A stretch of DNA of 64,000 nucleotides. Origin: Henckelia pumila. Taxonomy: Eukaryota; Streptophyta; Magnoliopsida; Lamiales; Gesneriaceae. Position 1 is the stretch's first letter, and each line of letters begins with the position of its first letter. The notes below the pieces were generated by a model that was not told where the DNA came from, did not search any database, and saw only the letters and a list, made by a program, of their open reading frames with translations. The position numbers and the translations under genes were made by a program. Shown in pieces: positions 57,222-64,000 of the stretch. Location of the stretch: contig NC_133122.1 in NCBI RefSeq assembly GCF_033568475.1, forward strand, positions 19,785,206 to 19,849,205, written 5' to 3'.

Positions 57222-58489
57222 TAGGGATGAAACGAACCGAACTGTTCGCGAGCTATTTGGAGCTCGGCTCGTGAAAAAGCTCGTTCGGGCTCGTTCGTTA
57301 AGCTTATCGAACCGAGCCCGAGCTTAATTTTGAGATCGGCAATTTTCACGAGCCGAGCTTGAGATTAAGGATGTTCGGCTCGTTAGCTCGCGAACATGTT
57401 CGTTAATAGGCTTGGAAGCTCGAGCTCGGCTCGTTTAGGTGGCTCGTGGGCTCGAGCTCGGCTCGTTTAGTGGCTAGTTAGCTCGGCTCGTTTAGTGTGT
57501 TAGCTTTGGATTCATGCTTTGATAGTAGGTTCAGTCTACATGTAGTTTATTAATCCAGTTGAATGAGCTTGTTTCATGCAAAATTTTAGTGTGCACTACA
57601 AAGAAACTTGTTGTGCTTTGTCTTGTCTTCCATTTGGTGCTGGAATCACTTAATTTGATAAACATATAGATTAGATATGATTTTTCTGCTGAAACATGTC
57701 AAAACTATATCATGTATTTATTTTTGCGAAGATGCTTATTGTTTTTGAAATTCTGGGAGATTTAAGCTAGGAACTTGTAAATGTGATAAACATAAATGGC
57801 AGTTTATTTATTTGAATTTTGGGATAAATCGGTTTGAAATCTCGGTTTGGTATTCAAATGGAAGTAATATAACTTTTTTATTTAACACAAAAAATCACTT
57901 TTTGGAGACGTTTTTTTTTTTAAAATTATGTTTGTCATTTTTATTTTATTTTTCTAAAATAAAATTAAAATGTGATTAACATAAATGGAAGTCTGTTTAT
58001 TTGAATTTTGGGATAAATTGGTTTGGAATTTCGGTTTGGTGTTCAAATGGAAGTTATAGAACTTTTTTATTTAACACAAAAAGTCACTTTTTGGAGACGT
58101 TTCTTTTTTAAAAAATTATGTTTGTCATTTTTATTTTATTTAAGAAAAATTTAATTTTAGGCTTCACGAGCTCGAAAATGAGCTCGAGCCCACTTAACGA
58201 GCCAGAATACGAGAATGCTTTACTAGCCTGCTAAACGAGCTAACGAGCTTGAAAACGAGCTCATTTAACGATCCAAACTCGAGTCAGGCTCGTTTAATAC
58301 GATAAATGAGCCGAGCTCGAGCCGAGCCCGAGCCGAGCCCGAGCCTACATAAGTAGTAAACGAGCCGAGCCGAGCTTTATGATAAAATCTCGGTTCGGGC
58401 TCGAGCCGAGCCCAAGCCCCCACAAATACCAAACGAGCCGAGCCTGAGCCTGATATTGTTCAGCTTGGCTCGTCTCGTTTACATCCCTA
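57222..58489. mobile_element. hAT-type non-autonomous element
   Basis: 1268 bp between TAGGGATGAAACGA and TCGTTTACATCCCTA inverted ends. Flanked by 8-bp repeats ATTTCAAA (57214-57221) and ATTTTAAA (58490-58497), one mismatch, the size expected for hAT. The paralogous scaffold near 12088 shows the empty site (TTCCAAATTATATAATC). Arms are dense in GAGCTCG/CGAGCTC-type motifs forming long imperfect inverted repeats. No transposase. Confidence 0.87.
57780..58142. repeat. ~182-bp direct tandem repeat inside the hAT element
   Basis: Two adjacent units (about 57780-57961 and 57962-58142) share GTGATAAACATAAATGG / GTGATTAACATAAATGG, TTTGAATTTTGGGATAAAT and TCACTTTTTGGAGACGTTT. About 90% alike by eye. 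Confidence 0.8.
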
Positions 58490-58671
58490 ATTTTAAATTA
58501 TATAATCCCATATTCTATATATATATATATATATGGCAATAATATAATGTTAATTTTCTTCTCTAAAAAAATTAGAGTCAAATGAGATACCGCCTTACAT
58601 TTGAGTATTCTTGAAAAATAAATTTACAACTATAAGCTAATTGTCTATAATTTAAAAATGTTAAATTTAAT
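58490..58671. repeat. Old noncoding scaffold, unit 3, third part
   Basis: Matches 12095-12270. No gene. Confidence 0.7.
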
Positions 58672-59757
58672 TGTTAGAGATCATATATCCGAGTTTTGGT
58701 GTTTGACAAACATAATTTTACACATCAACTATTGAAAGCAGTAGTTGCGAAACAGAAGCAGGGGCATAACAAAAGAGCATAATATCATAAAGAGTAGAAG
58801 CAGGAGTGTAGTAAATGAAGAAGAGAAGCAGAAGCAGAAGAAGCAGAGCAGATGCTCTCCAGTAACCTGTCAAGCTATTTACCTATGGACCAAAGTCTCC
58901 CGTACACTGATACATTTAGAATTGTACAAACCGCAGAAGTGTACTCTCTTACAATAAACTAAAGGATAAAAAACGGCTACAAACCAACGGATGTATTTGA
59001 ATCTAAGATGACCGTTACCTTATACCTATAAATTTGGAACCACAGCAAGTGAAAGAACTATGCGGCACATATGAACTCACAATCATTCATATTATGCCTT
59101 AGAACAACTGAACACTTTCAGTTGTTCACATACAGAGAAGTTTCAAGCTTACATTGCATATCATATCAAGAGCCGAAGAACACTCGGCACACGTTTAAGT
59201 TATATCAGATCTTTTAGGATCATATTGTGTTAAGTGTAATGTTGTAAACTTGTTATTCATACAATTGAGGTACTACAAACCTCTGTAACCTAATTTCAGC
59301 CGAGGGCTGAAAGTAATAGTAAAGTAGGAGTCTCACTTGTAGGCAGTAGAGTAAGTCCTAGTTGAGGTGGGTTGTTTAGTTAAAGTCTTCTAATGATACC
59401 TTTTGGAAACAGAAGAATGAGTGACGTAAGAGCAGTTGAGTCTCCGAACATCCAAAAACAAATTCATGTGTTGATTATTTTCTGTTGAACACAGACACAT
59501 TTAGTATAGTTATTTGATGCAAGTTCAATCTCTCAGTTGACCTTATTCCGCACAATTCTGTATTTGTTGGTTAATTTTTTTGGAGATTTAAAGTAATGAG
59601 GTTCAGTGGCTCACACTACTGAACTCATTACTAAATCAGTAGGCGACTGATTCAGCTAACCAGTAGCAGTAGTAACTCACTACTAGCTAAACTACAGTAG
59701 GGTTCTAACCCAGTAGGAACTTGATTTAGTCTATGCAGTCCAATCTCGATCCTAACA
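58672..59757 (+). mobile_element. Solo LTR (SIRE-like copia style)
   Basis: 1086 bp starting TGTTAGAGATC and ending GATCCTAACA, with 5-bp target repeats TTAAT at 58667-58671 and 59758-59762. The paralogous scaffold at about 12270 is uninterrupted. The opening (TGTTAG...TTTGGTGTTTGACAAAC) resembles long LTRs of the SIRE/Maximus copia lineage, from general knowledge. A TATA-like CCTATAAATTTGG is near 59025. No coding sequence. Confidence 0.87.
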
Positions 59758-60369
59758 TTAATGAATTAATAATTCATTAACATCATTAAGAAATGCAGAT
59801 ATCTGTCTTAACTATGAAATTTTAAAACTCTTGCTAAGCTTTGTGACAAAAAAATAAAATGAGATTGAAATTTGTTGACAAACCACCGATAATTTCAAAT
59901 TGTGGAGGATCTAGCTAGACATTTAATTTAGTATATGTTTCATAAGTATTAATTTAAAACAAGAATCTTGTAATTTTCCATAGATTAAATTAAGTAAACA
60001 ACGTTAAATGTTAATAATAATCTGGATTTATCGACATGATTTCAATTTAAAGAAAATTATTTCTTCGGGATAAATAAATAATAATAATAATCATTAATGG
60101 TTAATATATTTCTTATATATATAATGTTAAACTATAATTCAGAAACAACAAAAAATTAATTAAAATATATTGATTTTTATACACCTTAAATTATATAATT
60201 GTCCAGAATCAATTGATTTTAACAAAAAAAAAAAATTTATACCCTAAATCAAAATATCACATATCATTAATTCGATGGAACATACCCCCACAAAAAAAAA
60301 ACCACGAAAATTTTTATAATTAAACAAGGAGAGTAACAAAAAAAGAATCTATATTGAGATTATTTAATA
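59758..60369. repeat. Old noncoding scaffold, unit 3, last part
   Basis: 59800-59910 matches 12330-12440 and 1-110; 59926-60369 matches 131-600. It ends abruptly at viral sequence. Confidence 0.75.
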
Positions 60370-60456
60370 GGCAACTTGTAGATAACTCCCTAAATCAAAC
60401 ATAAGTTTCAATTTACTCCCTATATTTGTCTTTCCGAAAATGTCCTTGTCTTTATT

Positions 60457-61887
60457 TTAATCATTATTATTTCTTGAATTATCAAATGTGAAATCGGATT
60501 CAAAATCTGATTCACTTGATTCATCAAGATAATAAATATTTTCATCGTCGGATGAAAATTCAATTGTTTCTACTGGATAGAATCCAATAGTATATATTTC
60601 TTCAAGAAGTTTAACTTTATTTTTCTTTTCGTTTCATTTTGGATATTCATTTGCATAATGACCTTCTTCATTGCACAACCAACATGTGCAGTTCTTTCCT
60701 TTATCTTTTGGGCAAGGTGGTTTTTTGTTATCAAATTTTTTATAAAATTTTCTTTTATAAGGTTTTCTGAAGAAATTCCTTTTAAATTTCTTTTTTTTAT
60801 AGGAAATAAATTTTCTATTAAAAGATTTATAAGGTTTATTAAATTTATTCTGTTTCTGTCGTTTTAAATGTTTGTGTGATGTTTTGCAACCGTATTCCTT
60901 TACTGTGAATTCCATTTTGTCACAACAAAGTTTATTGTTTTGTTTGTAAGATCTGAATATTCTTTTATTTAATGTTACTTCATGACATTTCTTTGTTATA
61001 ACATCTTTAATGAATTTAATAGCTCCTCCTAGTGTTTTGGCATAAGCGCTAGTTAAGAATTCATCTTTACTATTTATTGGTATATTAGGTATTTTATTAA
61101 AAATACTTAATTTATAATGTTTTTTTTATCAGCTTCTATTAACTGATAATAGTTTATTTCATAATCACATATAAATTCTTCTAGATAACATAAATTGCAT
61201 AGTTTAATATTATCTAGAATAAAAATTGCTCTATTTTGTTCTATGTTCTTAGCTACCAGATTAGCATCATTATTAGAAACTCCTAAAAATTCTTGGTACA
61301 TGGCATCAACAAATAGTTCGAAATATCGATGTCCTGTCATTCCTTGTGGTAGATTAGTAATTACTAGGTTTTCAGCCCAAGTTCTTACTGCTCCTACCAA
61401 TGTCATTTTTTATCATCCCATGAGTTAAAACTTGAATATTCTCACTTTTGTCTAATAATGGTGTTAATTGAATTTGAACTGATAGTTCATTTGCCCAATG
61501 ATCTATCTTTGATTTTCTTTCTTTGGCTGTTGAACAACCTAAATCTAAGATATTCTGTTTCACAAATCCTGATGTTTTTGATTCTCTAAGAATATCTCTA
61601 ACATCTTTATAAGATCCAGAGTATTGGTCTCTGTTATATTTAAATTCTTCATCATCTCTTCCACCACTACCTTCTACATTCGTTCGTAGATTTAATCGTG
61701 GTCTAGAATCATCTTCAGATTCTGATTCTGAAATATCCATATCTCTGTATTGTTCTGATTCCTGATGTGAATGATATAATTCTTCTGTATTTACTCCCAT
61801 TTGTTCAAAATCAGATGAGTCTGTTTCACTAAACATCTCCATACTTATGTTTGCCATAACTAAGGGGATTTCTATACCATGATTCAA
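60457..61887 (-). pseudogene. Caulimovirid coat protein, broken
   Basis: Capsid protein of the integrated virus, about 475 codons in total, close to the family's usual size. An acidic Ser/Asp/Glu-rich N-terminus (61880-61640) is followed by the conserved capsid core (61430-61110, including AVRTWAENLV), a Lys/Arg-rich tract (60880-60720), a zinc knuckle (60690-60640) and an acidic tail ending at 60457. Frameshifts occur near 61400 and 61110, and an expected tryptophan is TGA at 60634-60636. The last cysteine of the CCHC knuckle is tyrosine. An upstream ATG near 61911 in another frame may be the original start. Not functional. Confidence 0.85.
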
Positions 61888-61929
61888 TTTTGAATGGTGG
61901 TTCTTCTTCCATTTTTCTTTTTCCTTTAT

Positions 61930-62121
61930 CTATTGGAAGAACTTTTTAAGATAGTTTAATATTTCATTATTATGTCTTTCCTGTTCAATTATTAATCTAG
62001 TCGTTGCTAAATCAATATATTCTTTGAAATTCTTCTCTAATTCTTGTATTGATAGATTGATCTTATTGATATTATTTTCTAAATCTCCTAGATCTTTTTC
62101 TAATTTTATTAAGGACTTCAT
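61930..62121 (-). CDS. Small coiled-coil protein, possible virion-associated protein
   Basis: 63 codons rich in Leu, Glu, Lys and Asn with heptad-like spacing, predicting a coiled coil through most of its length. Its ATG overlaps the movement-protein stop (ATGA at 62118-62121), the tight coupling seen between caulimovirid genes. Position between movement and coat protein fits the virion-associated protein, whose N-terminus is a coiled coil, but it is shorter than the 129 residues in the type virus and lacks a clear DNA-binding tail. Confidence 0.6.
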   Translation of the reverse strand: MKSLIKLEKDLGDLENNINKINLSIQELEKNFKEYIDLATTRLIIEQERHNNEILNYLKKFFQ

Positions 62122-63061
62122 TGCGATGAGGTTGATTCATTAACAATAGCTTGTTTAATTTTAAGAATATTTTGATTCATAGTTCCAATCTTTTCAAGAA
62201 TATCTTCATCATTTCTAGCAAATGATAATGATCTTCTTGGTACAGACTGTTTTGTGATTTGGAGGTCATCTGAACTCCATTTTTTATAGGCATTTATTTC
62301 TTCAATAAATGCTTTTCGAGGGTGTTCAATTCTTGTAATATTTTCAAACATTCTTTCAACAGAAATAGTTGGTTTTGTTGAAATTATTCCTGTTTGAGAA
62401 TTATTACTTATTGCTAAACCGACAACATAGTTTATATTGATCGGATGGTTTCCTGTTAACATAAGATTATTTCTATAAAAGTAATAATCTAATGCTAAAA
62501 CGTCATTTATGTTTTTATCAAAAAGAGATATATTGTATTGTGGATAAATACAAAAAATTTCATCTTTTTGTAACATAAGTTTCCTTCAATTTTTCCAAGG
62601 ATAGAATCCTCAAAATTACGTATCCTTTTGTCACGAACTGTGATTTCAATTGGTGTATCTATTCCTTCTCGGTAGTGAGCTGATACTATTATTTCGATTC
62701 CTCCAATGTGAACATATTTCAGTTCAGATCGTTCTTTTTCACTGGATTTTGCCATGATGGTATCAATATCTTGAGTTGTTAATAACTTCAGAGTATTAGA
62801 CCTTGATTCGTTATTTATTTTATAAGATCGTTCCTTTGTACGAATCGAATAATAAATTAAATTTTTTCTAGGATTAATAAAATTTGAAATCTTGCTTAAT
62901 ATTCCTGGTTGGTCTATTAGATTTGTTTTTGAATTAGAAAACCTTGTTTTCTGTATCTCAGCAAACTTATTCTGATTAAATATAATATTCAAATTATACT
63001 CTTGGTTCTCTTCAGATTCATCAATCTGACTATTTTGATTTAGAATTGTTACTTCTGTCAT
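62118..63061 (-). pseudogene. Caulimovirid movement protein, broken
   Basis: Cell-to-cell movement protein of the 30K superfamily. The first part is 63061-62580; a frameshift near 62570 moves the rest to another frame, ending at 62118. Total about 314 codons, near the usual size. Visible features are the central LKYVHIGGIEIIVSAHYREG block and the downstream YYFYRNNLMLTGNHPI block; I assign it by these, its length and gene order. Starts one base after the stop of the preceding small ORF. Confidence 0.8.
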
Positions 63062-63062
63062 T

Positions 63063-63338
63063 TTAACATATGATATAACTTCTTAATTTTCGTAAGGCTA
63101 TTAAAAGCCTTTTTGTTGAATCTATCTGTTCTAATAAATTCTGAAAATTTTCGAAACTATCAATTGAAGATTGACAGTTTTTAAGATGTTTCAAATTGTT
63201 TTCACAATTTTCTATATCAAAATTTATATTTTGAGAATATAAATTAAAGATATTCATTTTTGTATTTTCATACATTTTCCATTTAGTAAAAATTGTTACT
63301 TTATTATTTTGTTTTTCTTGATCGGATTTCGATAACAA
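63063..63338 (-). CDS. Caulimovirid small ORF, unknown function
   Basis: About 90 codons, directly before the movement protein (1-nt gap). Rich in Asn, Lys and Ser with no domain I recognise. No ATG is present at its 5' end (first codon TTG), so the start was probably lost or lies in the gap before 63338. Such small leader-proximal ORFs are common in caulimovirids. Confidence 0.45.
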   Translation of the reverse strand: MLSKSDQEKQNNKVTIFTKWKMYENTKMNIFNLYSQNINFDIENCENNLKHLKNCQSSIDSFENFQNLLEQIDSTKRLLIALRKLRSYIIC

Positions 63339-63347
63339 AGTTTGTTC

Positions 63348-63569
63348 TTATTCATAATATATTGTTATGTCTTCAATTTCATCGTTTTCAGAAATTTGAA
63401 TTATCATTTTCCAGTTGCTTGAAAAATGTTCTTTTTTATGATTTTTGAAATAAAAGGTTTGGAGATCTTTTATTTTATTCCATAATTGATCTATTTGACG
63501 TAAATCTTTTAGTAAGATTATTTTATCAAATAAATTTTTAATCTCAATATCTAAAGTTAATTCAGGCAT
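63348..63569 (-). CDS. First small ORF after the viral primer site, unknown function
   Basis: 73 codons from ATG 63569, starting about 20 bases after the tRNA-binding site, the position of ORF VII in caulimoviruses. Charged, Leu/Ile/Lys-rich, possibly helical. No known domain. Confidence 0.5.
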   Translation of the reverse strand: MPELTLDIEIKNLFDKIILLKDLRQIDQLWNKIKDLQTFYFKNHKKEHFSSNWKMIIQISENDEIEDITIYYE

Positions 63570-63591
63570 TAATAATCTGCTTTATTTAACC

Positions 63592-63603
63592 GCTCTGACA
63601 CCA
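63592..63603 (-). other. Viral tRNA-Met primer binding site
   Basis: On the minus strand TGGTGTCAGAGC, one mismatch from TGGTATCAGAGC, complementary to the 3' end of initiator Met-tRNA. In caulimovirids this sets the genome origin and primes minus-strand DNA. Location just before the first small ORF fits. Confidence 0.85.
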
Positions 63604-64000
63604 GGTTGCGGAATTCTTCAAATTCTTATGAATTTTCTCATTCATGGCTTTACAGATCTGATTCATTTATAACAGATAAATGTTTTCAGATTAGTTTGGT
63701 TCCATTCATAGGTTATAATTACAAATTTTAGTTGATAAATTGATTCGAATATGGTTAAATCAGAAGTATTTAAATGATATTCATGAAATTTATCATATTC
63801 ATGATCATCTTCTATTTCAAACCAGTTTTTTATTATCAATCTTCCATTTCTTATAAAGGATGATGACATGATTAATGTATTTTGACTATTTCTTTAAATT
63901 AAGGGCTGCAGGAGATTTAGGAAGGTTACCTTGTTTGAATGAATCTTGGTTTTGAGCAGAGGCCAAATCCTTGCTTTCCCTTAACGATCACTTGATCAAC
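63604..64000 (-). other. Viral leader or flanking DNA at window edge
   Basis: Contains one minus-strand short ORF (63869-63663, 68 codons) of no recognised family; caulimovirid leaders normally contain several short ORFs. A donor-like AAACAAG/GTAACC occurs near 63930. The end of the viral part cannot be placed. Confidence 0.45.

Larger units (their letters stand above)
60370..64000 (-). mobile_element. Endogenous caulimovirid (plant pararetrovirus), partial and decayed
   Basis: Minus-strand order: leader, tRNA primer site, two small ORFs, movement protein, small coiled-coil protein, coat protein. This is the front half of a caulimovirus- or soymovirus-like genome. The polymerase gene expected after the coat protein is missing; viral sequence stops at 60370 where scaffold begins. 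Frameshifts in the movement and coat genes and lost residues show an old, inactive copy. The leader reaches the window edge, so more may lie beyond. Confidence 0.88.

Noticed and set aside
58745..58957. 70-codon Arg/Lys/Gln-rich open frame
   Set aside because: Lies within the solo LTR and has no family resemblance.

Overview
This is nuclear DNA of a flowering plant, most likely a eudicot. The evidence is AT-rich intergenic sequence, Ty1/copia elements, CACTA, Helitron, hAT and Mutator-like DNA transposons, intron-bearing fragments of plant genes (UGT75-type glycosyltransferase, vacuolar ATPase subunit c, HY5-type bZIP, GDSL lipase, LRR receptor kinase, RRM protein) and an endogenous plant pararetrovirus. 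I found no intact host gene, no rRNA or tRNA gene and no CRISPR array. Nearly all coding sequence belongs to broken mobile elements or captured gene fragments.

Layout. 1-1240: an old noncoding repeat and the start of an LTR-like repeat. 1241-7013: decayed copia element A with two LTRs and an AAAAT target duplication. 9803-10938: a Helitron holding a 768-bp Mutator-like MITE. 12643-18635: copia element B with a 1.5-kb solo LTR nested in gag. 19390-19809: the inner part of a minus-strand UGT75 pseudogene. 19810-21956: a V-ATPase subunit c fragment cut by a CACTA element. The block 4664-21956 is then repeated, nearly identical, at 22074-39338, a ~17.3-kb direct tandem duplication. The two copies are joined by 117 bp of foreign filler (21957-22073) that encodes the start of an RRM RNA-binding protein.

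Past the duplication, the CACTA element of 37933-42788 is complete. It has CAT target duplications and carries pieces of at least three host genes: GDSL lipase, HY5-type bZIP and LRR receptor kinase. It sits inside an ATG codon of the V-ATPase c fragment, which is itself part of a 7.2-kb chimeric insertion (37199-44415) in the UGT75 gene. That insertion is flanked by 420-bp direct repeats and ends on the right in another CACTA terminus. The promoter-proximal part of the UGT75 pseudogene survives at 44672-45087.

45222-49355 is mostly intergenic. A decayed autonomous CACTA element (50937-56750) carries TNP2 transposase and Ulp1-like protease remnants and shares terminal sequences with the non-autonomous elements, so its family is the plausible source of the activity that moved them. 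56751-60369 is an old noncoding scaffold, paralogous to 11380-12640 and 1-790, broken by a hAT element and a solo LTR with clear target duplications. 60370-64000 is an endogenous caulimovirid on the minus strand with movement protein, a small coiled-coil protein and coat protein; its polymerase region is missing and its leader runs to the window edge.

Inferred order of events: old tandem duplication of a UGT75-associated scaffold; insertion of the copia, Helitron, hAT and solo-LTR elements; insertion of the V-ATPase chimera with a 420-bp duplication; CACTA insertion into the V-ATPase fragment; and last the 17.3-kb tandem duplication, whose copies differ by roughly half a percent where I compared them.
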